Shown: positions 16,242 through 24,923 of the stretch, piece by piece | Position numbering within the stretch: the first letter of the stretch is position 1 | Layout of the letters: every line of letters begins with the position of its first letter | Source of the DNA: Clostridiales bacterium | GTDB lineage: Bacteria > Bacillota > Clostridia > Christensenellales > Aristaeellaceae | Length of the DNA: 64,000 bases | Reading direction: 5' to 3' | Assembly (NCBI GenBank): GCA_012521895.1 | Contig: JAAYLK010000072.1 | Coordinates: forward strand, 1 to 64,000 | The notes under the pieces: model-generated | Told to the model about the DNA's origin: nothing | What the model saw: only the letters and a program-made list of their open reading frames with translations | Databases searched by the model: none | Position numbers and translations under genes: made by a program

Positions 16242-16262
16242 TCCACCCCTTGGGGGTTGGAT
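16242..16262 (-). other. Imperfect hairpin before the solute-binding-protein gene
   Basis: TCCA-CCCC and GGGG-TGGA arms (8 bp with one bulge) lie in the gap between the second permease gene and the binding-protein gene. It may protect or process the mRNA. Confidence 0.4.
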
Positions 16263-16271
16263 CCGAAGGTT

Positions 16272-17198
16272 TCAGCCCTTCACCGCGCCGATGGTCAGTC
16301 CGGAAATGAAGTATTTCTGGAAGAAGGGATAGGCCAGGGCGATGGGCAGCACGATGATGACAGCGATGGCCATGCGGACGGACTCGCGCGGCATGGAGTC
16401 GATGTAGCCTTGCAGGCTTGAACCGATGCCGGGGTTTTTGGCCAGGCACTCCACGTTGAGCACAATCTGCTGCAAGAGGTACTGCAGGGTGTACAGCTTG
16501 TTGTCGGTGATGTACAAAAGCGACAGGAACCAGTCATTCCAGTAACCAAAGCTTAAAAACAACGCCATGGTAGCCAACACAGGCTTTGAAATGGGCAGCA
16601 CGATGTTGAAGTAGATGCGCAGCTGGCCCGCGCCGTCAATCTTGGCGGATTCAACGATGGAATCGGGGATGGTGGTGCGGAAAAAGGTCTTGCAGATGAC
16701 CACGTTGAAGCTGCCCACCATCAGGGGCAGAATCAGGGCGTGCAGGCCATTGCGGAACTGCAGTAGCTGGACGTTGATGACATAGCTGGCCACCATGCCG
16801 CCGTTGAAAATCATGGGGATGAAGACCATCCAGGTCAAAAAGCCCTTGAGCCTGTAGCCTGGCCGGCTCATGACATAGCCCAGCACCGAGGTCAGCAGCA
16901 CGCCCAGCACCGTGCCGATGCTGGTGGTAATCAGCGACATCAGCAGGGCGTTGAGGATCTGCGCGCGCTCCTTCCACAAAAAGAGGTAGGCCTGGCCGGA
17001 AAAGGCCTGGGGGATGAGCTGGTAGCCATAGCGCGAGATACTGGCTTCCTCCGTGATGGAGACCAGGAGCACCACGATGAAGGGCAGGAAGCAGGCCAGC
17101 GCGAAGAACAGCAGGATGCTGTTGAACAGCAGGTTGGTGGGATGCTTGATCTGGTTTAGGCGGTTGACTGTTTTTTCGTTTTGATATTGCTTGTCCAT
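16272..17198 (-). CDS. Carbohydrate ABC importer permease (LplC/YtcP-like)
   Basis: 308 residues, six predicted membrane helices. The EAA loop that contacts the ATPase reads ESAKIDGAGQLRIYF...LPISKP, typical of MalG-type permeases. Family resemblance is to LplC/YtcP of Bacillota. It lies 9 nt after the partner permease and upstream of the binding protein. No ATPase gene is in this unit, so a shared MsmX/UgpC-type ATPase encoded elsewhere would be needed. Confidence 0.92.
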   Translation of the reverse strand: MDKQYQNEKTVNRLNQIKHPTNLLFNSILLFFALACFLPFIVVLLVSITEEASISRYGYQLIPQAFSGQAYLFLWKERAQILNALLMSLITTSIGTVLGVLLTSVLGYVMSRPGYRLKGFLTWMVFIPMIFNGGMVASYVINVQLLQFRNGLHALILPLMVGSFNVVICKTFFRTTIPDSIVESAKIDGAGQLRIYFNIVLPISKPVLATMALFLSFGYWNDWFLSLLYITDNKLYTLQYLLQQIVLNVECLAKNPGIGSSLQGYIDSMPRESVRMAIAVIIVLPIALAYPFFQKYFISGLTIGAVKG

Positions 17199-17207
17199 CT
17201 GCCCCTC

Positions 17208-18182
17208 CTAAATCAACGCGTTGTCCGGGTCGATGCGCCGGATCAGGGCATTGGCCAGCAGGATGGTCACGCAGCAGGCCACCGACTGGATGAAGGTGGG
17301 TGCGGCGATCATGCCATAGGGCATGGAGGAGCGCAGGCTCTGGTAGACAAAGGTGTCAATGGTGGCGGACACGTTGTAGATGGAGCGCGGGATGCCCTGG
17401 GTGACCTGGTAGAACAGACCAAAGTCGGAATAGAAGATGCGGCCGACGCTTAAGATGAACATCATGATCATCATGGGTTTCAGGCTAGGCAGGGTGATGT
17501 AGCGCACCTGCTGGGGCTTGGTCGCGCCGTCGATGACCGCGGCTTCGTACAGGCTGCCGTCAATGCCGGTGATGGCGGCCAGGTAGACCACCATGCCGTT
17601 GCCCACACCCTTCCACAGGTTGAGCAGGGGGAAGGCGAAAATCCAGAAATTGGGCTCGCGGTAGAAGTTGGACGTGGCCACACCGGCGGCCTTCTGCATG
17701 CTGACGACGATGCCATTTTGGGCGTTGAGGAAGGCGTACACAAAGTAGCTGACCACGACCCAGCTTAGAAAGTGCGGGAAGAACATCATGGTCTGGTAGG
17801 CCTTGGCCCCGCGCTGGTTGCGCAGCATGGAGATGATGATGGCCAGGGTCACCGGCACCACAATGCCCAGGATGATGAAGACGATGTTGTAACCGATGGT
17901 GTTGCGCAGCAGGATCCAGATCTGGCCGCCCCTGAACAGGTAGGCGAAGTTTTTGAGGCCCACAAACTCACTGCGCAGGATGCTGCCAAAGAACCCCGCT
18001 CCCGGCACAATCTTGAAGCTGAGGAAGGGCAGCACCACGCCAAACATGGGCAGGTAGCAGAAGATTAGGTACCACAAACTGGTAGGCGCTGCCAATAGAG
18101 TCAGTTCCGTGTCGTCCCTGGTCCACTTTTTTTTGCGCACATGCATATTGTTTGTTGGACCAATTTCTTGTTTGAACGACAT
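17208..18182 (-). CDS. Carbohydrate ABC importer permease (LplB/YtcO-like)
   Basis: 324 residues, six membrane helices after a charged N-terminus. MalF-type features include the EAA loop EAAVIDGATKPQQVRYITLPSL (given here only as recognised; key residues are the E, G and LP). It pairs with the following permease. AAAGGGG stands seven bases before the ATG. It is the first gene of a three-gene importer unit; a probable promoter lies about 100 nt upstream. Confidence 0.92.
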   Translation of the reverse strand: MSFKQEIGPTNNMHVRKKKWTRDDTELTLLAAPTSLWYLIFCYLPMFGVVLPFLSFKIVPGAGFFGSILRSEFVGLKNFAYLFRGGQIWILLRNTIGYNIVFIILGIVVPVTLAIIISMLRNQRGAKAYQTMMFFPHFLSWVVVSYFVYAFLNAQNGIVVSMQKAAGVATSNFYREPNFWIFAFPLLNLWKGVGNGMVVYLAAITGIDGSLYEAAVIDGATKPQQVRYITLPSLKPMMIMMFILSVGRIFYSDFGLFYQVTQGIPRSIYNVSATIDTFVYQSLRSSMPYGMIAAPTFIQSVACCVTILLANALIRRIDPDNALI

Positions 18183-18280
18183 TAAGCAACCCCTTTCATC
18201 ATGAGTGTTTACCTTGGATGTATTGAATATGTTTAGAATTTATCATAAGCGGGGGCGCGTCAAGTTCTTTGCTCGCTCAA

Positions 18281-18309
18281 ACTGTACACAATTCAGAAAA
18301 ATTGTTCAA
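18281..18309 (-). promoter_or_regulatory. Possible promoter of the LplBC-like importer unit
   Basis: Minus strand: TTGAAC, 17 nt spacer, TACAGT. A second TTGACG motif lies closer to the gene but has no good -10 at proper spacing. Confidence 0.42.
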
Positions 18310-18355
18310 CAAATGGCTGAAAACGATACCGCGAATTGTAAAAATTCATAAAAAC

Positions 18356-18382
18356 GAAAAACCGTTCGCGTTTAAGGCGAAC
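18356..18382 (-). terminator. Terminator of the nucleoside importer operon
   Basis: GTTCGC / GCGAAC form a 6 bp stem with a 7 nt loop, followed on the minus strand by GGTTTTT. It lies about 37 nt after the kinase stop. Confidence 0.68.
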
Positions 18383-18418
18383 AGAGACGGCAGAAGGGCT
18401 GGTATGCGCTGTGCTGAC

Positions 18419-18976
18419 TTATGTTTTGAGGACCAGGTCGCTCGACGCCTTGATTTGGTATTCCGTAAAATAATTTTGTTCAAGCAGAATCCAGGTGTCG
18501 ATGAACTTTTGCAGCATGTCCGGGCTGACGCGCTGTTTCAAGCGCTCCACTTGTTTTTCCGGGTCGATGTCCAGGTAGACCCGCAGGTCATAATGTTGGA
18601 CAATATCCGGGTGGTGGGAATAGGATCCTTCAATAATACACAGTTTTCTCGCCGGTAAATCCTGCGTAGACATCATTTCGGTCTGGCAGTCATAGCGCTC
18701 ATACTGCATATTCTTCTGTTCCCGCAGTTTGCTAAGCACCTGGTCCGCCAAACGCTCACGGTCCACGTTTCCTCCGGGCGCTGACAAGCGCTGCGCGCTG
18801 CGCTGGTGTGGCCGCAAAAAGAAGTCATCCACGTGCACGACGGCGCTGTCTTCATATATTTCTGACAGGGTCTTCGCCAGCGTGGTCTTGCCGGAACCAC
18901 AGGGTCCGTCAATCGCGATGACCACCGGGGTCTTCGTCTTCAAAAGGTCGTTGATTTTCTCAATCAGCCGCTGCAT
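18419..18976 (-). CDS. Uridine-kinase-like P-loop kinase
   Basis: 185 residues. Walker A is GPCGSGKTT (about 25-33). VDDFFL with a following PGGNVDRERL and LCIIEGSYS match the nucleoside/phosphoribulokinase-like kinases, in which the D-D pair and the EGxY strand shape the active site. It probably phosphorylates a nucleoside at the 5' position. It starts immediately after the permease stop (TGA then ATG) with GAGGAG six bases upstream. As the last gene of a nucleoside-import operon it would trap the imported nucleoside. The exact substrate is not certain; it is shorter than Udk of Escherichia coli. Confidence 0.8.
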   Translation of the reverse strand: MQRLIEKINDLLKTKTPVVIAIDGPCGSGKTTLAKTLSEIYEDSAVVHVDDFFLRPHQRSAQRLSAPGGNVDRERLADQVLSKLREQKNMQYERYDCQTEMMSTQDLPARKLCIIEGSYSHHPDIVQHYDLRVYLDIDPEKQVERLKQRVSPDMLQKFIDTWILLEQNYFTEYQIKASSDLVLKT

Positions 18977-19945
18977 TCATCGCTCCTCGCGGAAGTAGTT
19001 GATGCCGCAGGAGGCGGGCTGCTGGTTTTCACGCTTCATGCGGATGGAGGAGATCACCAGCACCAGGCTGGTCACCACAAAGGGCAGCATGGAGAAGAAG
19101 GCGGAGGGGATGTCGATGAGGTCCTTGGGGATGTACAGCCGCAGCACGGAGAGTGCGCCAAACACCAGGCTGCCCAGGATGGCGCGCAGCGGTTTCCAGG
19201 AGGCGAAAATTACCAGCGCGATGGCAATCCAGCCCTGGCCGGAGATGATGTTGGGCTGCCAGTTGCCTGAAGCCGTCACCATGCTGATGTACACGCCGCC
19301 CAGGCCCGACAGCGCGCCGGACACCAGAATGTGGACGTACTTGTACAGGTTCACCGGGATGCCCATGGCGTCCGCCGCCGCGGGGTTTTCGCCCACCGCG
19401 CGCAGGTTCATGCCCAGGTGGCTGCGCTTTAAGTACAAGGACATCCCAATGCCGCACAGGATGGCCAGGTAGGTCAGGATGCTGTGGTGAAACAGCAGGG
19501 GGCCGATGAAGGGCAGGTCGCTTAAACCCGCTACGCGGATGGGGGACAGCAGGGCCTTTAACTCATTGCTTAAAAACACCGTGCCCATCGGCGCGTTCAG
19601 TTTGGCCTGCTCACCCAGAAAATTAGCGATGCCCGTGCCAAAGATGGTCAGCGTCAGGCCGGTGACGTTCTGGTTGGCTTTCAGGGCGACCGTGAGCAGG
19701 GCGTATATGGCCGCGCCAAAGGCGCCTGCCGCCATGCCCAGAAGCAAAGTCAGCACCAGTGAATTTGTGTGGTAGCCTGCCAGGAAGCCTGCAACCGCGC
19801 CCAAGTACATCATGCCTTCCACGCCCAGGTTGAGGTTGCCCGCCTTTTGGGAGAGGATTTCGCCCAGGGTGCCGTACAGCAGGGGCACGCTGGCCAGGAT
19901 GGCGGCATAAAGGAAGGCGGTCAGCTGATCCATGAACCCGTTCAC
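18977..19945 (-). CDS. BMP-family nucleoside ABC importer permease 2 (NupQ/YufQ-like)
   Basis: 322 residues, hydrophobic, with GEILSQKAGNLNLGVEGMMYLGA at the N-terminus (key part NLGVEGMM), the hallmark of the RbsC-like permeases of BmpA-type nucleoside importers. The start is GTG, which overlaps the stop of the first permease (GTGA). AAGGAGGT lies six bases before it, whereas the next ATG is 12 nt further. The two permeases are expected to form a heterodimer with the dual ATPase. Confidence 0.92.
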   Translation of the reverse strand: MNGFMDQLTAFLYAAILASVPLLYGTLGEILSQKAGNLNLGVEGMMYLGAVAGFLAGYHTNSLVLTLLLGMAAGAFGAAIYALLTVALKANQNVTGLTLTIFGTGIANFLGEQAKLNAPMGTVFLSNELKALLSPIRVAGLSDLPFIGPLLFHHSILTYLAILCGIGMSLYLKRSHLGMNLRAVGENPAAADAMGIPVNLYKYVHILVSGALSGLGGVYISMVTASGNWQPNIISGQGWIAIALVIFASWKPLRAILGSLVFGALSVLRLYIPKDLIDIPSAFFSMLPFVVTSLVLVISSIRMKRENQQPASCGINYFREER

Positions 19946-21030
19946 GCGGCCACCTCCTTGCGCTTTAAGATCCTGTATTGCAGGAAGAACTCCGCCCCCA
20001 GCACGCAAAACAGGATGATGCCCTGCAGGATGTCAGACATCGAGGCCGGGATGCGGTACTCCGTCTGCATCATGGAACTGCCCTTTTGCAGGATGGCAAA
20101 CAGGAAGGCTACCGCCACCGAGCCAAAGGGGGACAGCCTGGCCAGCCACACTATGCTGATGGCGGTAAAGCCGCGCCCGCCGCCCACAGAGTCGGTCAGT
20201 TGCCGGTCCGGGCCGGAGACTTGCAGCATGCCCACCAGGCCCGCGATGCCGGCGGACAAAAACATCGTGCGCAGGATGATGCGCTTCACCGGCATGCCTG
20301 CATAGCGCGCCGTGCGCTCGTTCTCGCCCACCACGGTGATTTCATAGCCCTGTTTGGTGTAGCGCAGGTAGATGAACACCAGCACCATCATCACCAACAG
20401 CACCACCCAGCCCAGGTGGAGGTTGCCCACAAAGGGGAAAGGGATTTCCGGCAGCCGGGCCTGCTTGGGAAAGCGCGGCATGGCCGCGAAGCCGCCGACG
20501 GACTCCCGCCAGGGGCCTTCGCGCAGGTAGGTGATGAAGTAGTAGATGATGTAGTTGAGCATCAGGGTGAACAGCGTCTCGTTGGTGCCAAAGCGGGTTT
20601 TGAACCAAGCGGGGATCAGGCCCCAAAAGCCGCCGGCCACAAAGCCCGCCGCCGCCATCGTCAGCAGCAGCACCGTTTTGGGCAGGTCGGCGTGAAAATA
20701 GGCAAAATAACTTGCGGCGATGGCGCCGGCAGCGATCTGCCCCTCCGCGCCGATGTTCCAGAACTTCATCTTGAACGCCAGCAGGATGCCAAGGGCGGTC
20801 AGGGCCAGGGGGATGGTCAGCTTCAGGGTCTCCTTTTGCATCCCAGCGCTGCCCAGGGCGCCGCGCAGCATGGTGGCGTACACATCAAAGGGGTTGTAAC
20901 CCAGGATCAACAGAAACAGGCCGCCCATGGACAGGGCAAACAGCACGGCCAGCAGGCGGTAGCCCCAGGCATTGAGGGGCTTGATGTCGCTGCGCTGCAC
21001 AATGTGCATTTGGGGCAGTGTTCTACGCAT
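19942..21030 (-). CDS. BMP-family nucleoside ABC importer permease 1 (NupP/YufP-like)
   Basis: 362 residues with about ten hydrophobic segments. FWNIGAEGQIAAGA and TNETLFTLMLNYI are characteristic of this permease type. Its ATG overlaps the ATPase gene by 8 nt and its stop overlaps the next permease GTG, so translation of the three genes is tightly coupled. It belongs to the importer for nucleosides or related purines and pyrimidines. Confidence 0.92.
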   Translation of the reverse strand: MRRTLPQMHIVQRSDIKPLNAWGYRLLAVLFALSMGGLFLLILGYNPFDVYATMLRGALGSAGMQKETLKLTIPLALTALGILLAFKMKFWNIGAEGQIAAGAIAASYFAYFHADLPKTVLLLTMAAAGFVAGGFWGLIPAWFKTRFGTNETLFTLMLNYIIYYFITYLREGPWRESVGGFAAMPRFPKQARLPEIPFPFVGNLHLGWVVLLVMMVLVFIYLRYTKQGYEITVVGENERTARYAGMPVKRIILRTMFLSAGIAGLVGMLQVSGPDRQLTDSVGGGRGFTAISIVWLARLSPFGSVAVAFLFAILQKGSSMMQTEYRIPASMSDILQGIILFCVLGAEFFLQYRILKRKEVAA

Positions 21031-22528
21031 ACTCGTCCTCTTTGTCTGTCTTAAGGCCTGTCATCTTCATGCCCAGCAGCGCCTTGGTGGCAAACTGGCT
21101 TTCGACAATGGCGCTGACCTTGCCCGCGCACAGCACCAGAATGCGGTCGCACAGGCTGATGAGGACATCCAGGTCCTCGCCTACAAACAGGATGCCTACG
21201 CCCTTGCGCTTTTGCTCGTTGAGCATGTCATAAATCGTCATGGACGCGCCGATGTCAAGGCCGCGCACCGGGTAGGCGGTGATCAGCACCTTGGGGCTTA
21301 GGTTGATTTCGCGCCCCAACAGCACCTTTTGCACATTGCCGCCGGACAGCTTGCGGATTTTAACGTTCAGCCCGGGGGTGACGATTTTCAGCTTCCTGAT
21401 CATCTCCTCGCCCTCCAGGCGCGCCGGCTTACGCTTTAAAAAGAAGCCCTTCTGGTCGCGGTAGGTTTTCAACAGCAAATTGTCCGGGATGTTCAGGCCA
21501 CCCACCAGGCCCATGCCCAGGCGGTCCTCCGGGATGAAGGCCATGGAGATGCCGCGCTTGATGATTTCCCTGGGGCTTAAGCCATTGATGGGCTGTTTGT
21601 CCAGGGTGATGGTGCCGCCGGACGGATTTTCAAGGCCCGCGATGATTTCGCACAGGGCTTTCTGCCCGGAGCCCGCCACCCCGGCGACGCCCAGGATTTC
21701 GCCCTGGTTCAAGGTAAAACTGATGTCCTTCAGCAGCGTCCTGCCGCTGTCGTCCTCGGCGCTCACCTTGTCAAGCCTCAGCAACGGCTGGCCGGGCGGG
21801 GTTTCAACCCTTTTAACGTCCAGGTCAATCGCCTGGCCCACCATCATCTCCGTCAGGCTGAAGCGGTCGGTCTGCCCGGTGCCCACCGTGCCCACGTTGA
21901 CGCCCTTGCGCAGCACCGTCACCCGGTCGGACACCGCCATCACCTCTTCCAGTTTGTGGGTGATGATGATGATGGCCTTGCCTTCCTTCCGCATGGCGTG
22001 GAGGGTATCAAACAGGCTCTGAATTTCCTGGGGGGTGAGCACCGCGGTGGGCTCATCCAGAATCAGCTTGTCAGCCCCCCGGCACAATACTTTGAGGATT
22101 TCCACCGTCTGCTTTTCGCTGACGGACATGTCATACACTTTTTTGTTCAGGCCCACCTTTAAGCCAAAGGCTTTCACCGCGTCCTCCGGGTTGGTTTTGA
22201 TGAGGCTTTGCTGGCCCAATAAGATGTTTTCCCTGGCCGTCATCACCTCCACCAGCTTGAAATGCTGGTGAATCATACCGATGCCCTGGCGGATGGCATC
22301 CCTGGGGGAGCGGATGATGACCGGTTTCCCGTCCAGCAGGATCTGCCCGGCGTCCGGCTGATAAATGCCCGAGAGCATGTTGGTCAGCGTCGTCTTCCCC
22401 GAGCCGTTCTCGCCCAGCAACGCCAGGATCTCGCCCCGGCGCACGTCCAGGTCAATGCAGTCACAGGCTGTGACGCTGTCAAAGCACTTGGTCAGGCGGA
22501 TGAGCTGGATGGCTGGCGTGAACTGCAT
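21023..22528 (-). CDS. Nucleoside ABC importer ATP-binding protein, two ATPase domains
   Basis: 501 residues, two fused nucleotide-binding domains as in RbsA/NupO proteins. The N-terminal domain has Walker A GENGSGKTT and LILDEPTAVLTPQE. Its signature motif is replaced by SVSEKQTVEIL, usual for this family. The C-terminal domain has a degenerate Walker A (GVAGSGQKA) but a good LSGGNVQK signature. This asymmetry is normal for the family. It lies 116 nt downstream of the binding-protein gene, separated by a stable hairpin. Confidence 0.94.
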   Translation of the reverse strand: MQFTPAIQLIRLTKCFDSVTACDCIDLDVRRGEILALLGENGSGKTTLTNMLSGIYQPDAGQILLDGKPVIIRSPRDAIRQGIGMIHQHFKLVEVMTARENILLGQQSLIKTNPEDAVKAFGLKVGLNKKVYDMSVSEKQTVEILKVLCRGADKLILDEPTAVLTPQEIQSLFDTLHAMRKEGKAIIIITHKLEEVMAVSDRVTVLRKGVNVGTVGTGQTDRFSLTEMMVGQAIDLDVKRVETPPGQPLLRLDKVSAEDDSGRTLLKDISFTLNQGEILGVAGVAGSGQKALCEIIAGLENPSGGTITLDKQPINGLSPREIIKRGISMAFIPEDRLGMGLVGGLNIPDNLLLKTYRDQKGFFLKRKPARLEGEEMIRKLKIVTPGLNVKIRKLSGGNVQKVLLGREINLSPKVLITAYPVRGLDIGASMTIYDMLNEQKRKGVGILFVGEDLDVLISLCDRILVLCAGKVSAIVESQFATKALLGMKMTGLKTDKEDEYA

Positions 22529-22587
22529 GCGGTCTCCTTGATGGTGAAGTTACAGTATTTATAGCATAAATAATGCTGCAAGAACAG

Positions 22588-22627
22588 GCAAGCGGGGCTG
22601 TCAATCTCAATCGGCAGCCCCGCTTGC
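22588..22627 (-). other. Stable hairpin between binding-protein and ATPase genes
   Basis: A 13 bp perfect stem (GCAAGCGGGGCTG with its complement) and a 14 nt loop lie 17 nt after the binding-protein stop. There is no T-tract, so it is probably an mRNA 3'-end protector or partial terminator that raises binding-protein yield over the membrane genes. Confidence 0.75.
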
Positions 22628-22644
22628 ATACAACAATCCGGGGT

Positions 22645-23781
22645 TTACTTGACGCTGACGCCCTTCACGAGCAGGTTGGTCATCAGGCCTGAGGTGATGT
22701 CCGCGTCAGACAGCACTTCGCCTTCCTTGACGACCAGTTCATCGGTGTTGCTGTAGATGGGGCCGCTGAAGACATCCCATTCGCCCGACAGCATTTTGGC
22801 GCGCGCTTCCTCAATTTTCTCAGCGGTGCCTTCAGCCACGTTGGCGCTCAAGGGGGAGATGTCCACCAGGCCTTCCTTGATGCCCCAGAAGTAGTTCTCC
22901 GCCGTCCAGGTGCCATCGATCACCTTCTGCACCTGGTCGATGTAGATGCTGCCCCAGTTCCAGATGGGGGCGGTCAGGTGAGCCTTGGGGGCGTTGACGG
23001 TCATGTCGGCATTGTAGCCCACGCCGAACTTGCCGGCTTCCTCAGCGGCGATCTGGGGCATGGCGGTGTCAACGTGCTGGGCGATGACATCGCAGTCCAG
23101 CGCCAGCAGGGCCACAGCGGCCTGCTTTTCCAGGGTGGGGTCATACCAGGAGGAAATGAACTTCACATAGACTTCAGCCTCGGGCTTCACAGACTGCACG
23201 CCCAGGGCAAAGGCGTTGATGCCGCCGTTGACTTCGGCGTTGTCCGCCCAGGCGGCCACGTAGCCGATTTTATTCGTGGTGGTTTTCAGCCCCGCCGCGA
23301 TACCGGACAGGTAGCGGCCCTGGTAGATGCGGCCGAAATAGTTGTTGAAGTTGGCGCCGTTGTTCTTGTATCCGGAGCAGTGTGAGAAGATGACCTCGGG
23401 GTATTCCTCGGCCAGATCTTCCATGGAGTTCATGTAGCCCCAGGAGTTGCCAAACACGATCTGGCAGCCCACATCCACCAGCTCGCGCATGGCGGATTCG
23501 GTGGCGGCGGGGTCGCTGTCGTTGACTTCGAACTTGTACAGCACCTGGTCATCGTTCAGACCCAGCTGCTGCTTCATTTCTTCCATGCCGCGGTAGTGCG
23601 CGCCGGAGAAGCCGTCATCACGGGAGCCGATGAGCACCAGGCCCACCTTCAGGTCTTCCTTGCTGACCGGGGGAAAGGCAGACTCGGCATAGGCCGGGAT
23701 CAAACTGGCGGACAGAAGCGTGAGGAACATGGCCAGGATGAGAATCCTGGTCGCCAGGGTGGACTGTTTGCTGTAAATCAT
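22645..23781 (-). CDS. BMP family nucleoside-binding protein
   Basis: 378 residues. After a signal peptide (about 1-32, ending IPAYA) the protein has the PnrA/Med/BmpA fold: LKVGLVLIGSRDDGFSGAHYRGM in part, GCQIVFGNSWGY, and GRYLSGIAAGL. These proteins deliver purine nucleosides or related ligands to ABC importers. As in the other two binding proteins of the window, no lipobox cysteine follows the signal sequence. The ATG (MIYSK) has GGAGG five bases upstream. It follows xpt after 25 nt. Confidence 0.92.
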   Translation of the reverse strand: MIYSKQSTLATRILILAMFLTLLSASLIPAYAESAFPPVSKEDLKVGLVLIGSRDDGFSGAHYRGMEEMKQQLGLNDDQVLYKFEVNDSDPAATESAMRELVDVGCQIVFGNSWGYMNSMEDLAEEYPEVIFSHCSGYKNNGANFNNYFGRIYQGRYLSGIAAGLKTTTNKIGYVAAWADNAEVNGGINAFALGVQSVKPEAEVYVKFISSWYDPTLEKQAAVALLALDCDVIAQHVDTAMPQIAAEEAGKFGVGYNADMTVNAPKAHLTAPIWNWGSIYIDQVQKVIDGTWTAENYFWGIKEGLVDISPLSANVAEGTAEKIEEARAKMLSGEWDVFSGPIYSNTDELVVKEGEVLSDADITSGLMTNLLVKGVSVK

Positions 23782-23806
23782 GGTGCCCTCCTTCAATCTC
23801 TATTGC

Positions 23807-24385
23807 TCAATCGTCCAGCAGCTGGATGTGGCCATCCTTGATTGCCGTGACGATGGACAAACTGGCAAGTTTGACGCCTTGTTCGCGCAGGTTCCTGCCG
23901 CCGGGCTGAAAGCCTTTTTCAATCGCGATGGCGACGCCTGCGAGCGTGGCCCCGGCCTGCTTCACCAGGTCCATCATGCCGCGCACCGCTTCGCCGTCAG
24001 CCAGGAAGTCATCCACAATCAACACGTGGTCGTTGGGCTTCATCAGGGCCTTGGCGCAGCGCATCGTGTAGGCGGTGCCGTGGGTGTAGGACTTGACCTG
24101 AGTGGTGAGCATGGCTTCGTTCAAGGTCTTGGCCGGTGTTTTCTTGGCGAACAGCACAGGGATGTCCTTCATGCAGTGCGCCGTGGCCAGGGCCAGGGCG
24201 ATGCCGGAGGCTTCCACCGTCAGGATGAGGCTGGGCTGATCCTCAGCGAAAGCCTTCGCGATGTGCTCGCCCATTTGAAACATCAGCCCGGTGTCCAGGC
24301 GATGGTTCAAAAAAGACCCAACCTCCACGATGTCCGTGCCGATTCCCTTGCCCTGTTCTTGAATCGCCTTGCGCAGTGCCTGCAT
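23807..24385 (-). CDS. xpt: Xanthine phosphoribosyltransferase
   Basis: 192 residues, the usual length. It converts xanthine and PRPP to XMP in purine salvage. The PRPP loop is VLIVDDFLADGEA, and VEASGIALAL and KKTPAKTLNE match Xpt. The ATG follows GGAGGAAGG directly. It heads the operon with the BMP importer and the kinase. In Bacillus xpt is preceded by a purine riboswitch; no such element is visible in the short leader here. Confidence 0.95.
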   Translation of the reverse strand: MQALRKAIQEQGKGIGTDIVEVGSFLNHRLDTGLMFQMGEHIAKAFAEDQPSLILTVEASGIALALATAHCMKDIPVLFAKKTPAKTLNEAMLTTQVKSYTHGTAYTMRCAKALMKPNDHVLIVDDFLADGEAVRGMMDLVKQAGATLAGVAIAIEKGFQPGGRNLREQGVKLASLSIVTAIKDGHIQLLDD

Positions 24386-24407
24386 CCTTCCTCCAAAAAC
24401 ACGAACG

Positions 24408-24446
24408 AAAAAATAAAATATGCCAGAATCGTACACCTTTTCTGGC
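24408..24446 (-). terminator. Hairpin with T-rich tail after the zinc-ribbon gene
   Basis: GCCAGAA / TTCTGGC (7 bp, 11 nt loop) followed on the minus strand by a long T-rich tail, 48 nt after the zinc-ribbon gene stop. It fits an intrinsic terminator but overlaps the putative xpt promoter. Confidence 0.6.
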
Positions 24447-24456
24447 GGTTTGGCAA
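24428..24456 (-). promoter_or_regulatory. Putative xpt operon promoter
   Basis: Minus strand: TTGCCA, 17 nt spacer, TACGAT; each hexamer has one mismatch. It overlaps the upstream terminator stem. Confidence 0.6.
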
Positions 24457-24494
24457 GGGGCGGATGCGGTTATTTTTTGGTCAGATTGTGTGAG

Positions 24495-24908
24495 TCAAAA
24501 GCGGATGTTCACGTCAAACTGGTTTTTGCACACCGGGCAGGTGACGTGGTTGATTCCTGTTTTTTTCTTCAGGCGCAGCGTTTGCTTGCAGGAGGGGCAG
24601 GCGCGGTAGCGGTGGGTGTTGCGGTCCCGGACGCGGTTTTTGATCTGCATCAGCTTCTTTTCAAGTTTGTTCCTGAACGCCAGGTATTTCTGGTTTTCAG
24701 CGCCGCGCTTGGCGTGCTGCTTGGAAAAAGCGCGGTAGAAGGATACCACGGCAAACGCCAGGGAGAGGAAGTAAAAAATGGGTGAGGGCAGGATGATGTT
24801 CAGCACCAGAAACACGAAGGTCAGCACCATGGTGGCGCGGTAGAGCGCGTCCATGCCATAGCGGCCGCGCATGAAATTGATGAGCCTGTACTTGAGGTTG
24901 TTGATCAT
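24495..24908 (-). CDS. Membrane protein with C-terminal zinc ribbon
   Basis: 137 residues. Two adjacent hydrophobic helices (about 25-42 and 44-58) are followed by a charged helix and a C-terminal zinc ribbon with CPSC and CPVC knuckles about 20 residues apart. No function is known to me. AAGGAG precedes the ATG by nine bases. It is the last of three genes with the J-domain and DUF5685 genes, spaced 15 nt from the former, and probably works with them at the membrane. Confidence 0.8.
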   Translation of the reverse strand: MINNLKYRLINFMRGRYGMDALYRATMVLTFVFLVLNIILPSPIFYFLSLAFAVVSFYRAFSKQHAKRGAENQKYLAFRNKLEKKLMQIKNRVRDRNTHRYRACPSCKQTLRLKKKTGINHVTCPVCKNQFDVNIRF

Positions 24909-24923
24909 TTCTTCAGCTCCTTG

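Noticed and set aside
24386-24500. Purine riboswitch upstream of xpt
   Set aside because: The conserved purine aptamer core was looked for and is not present; the leader is too short.
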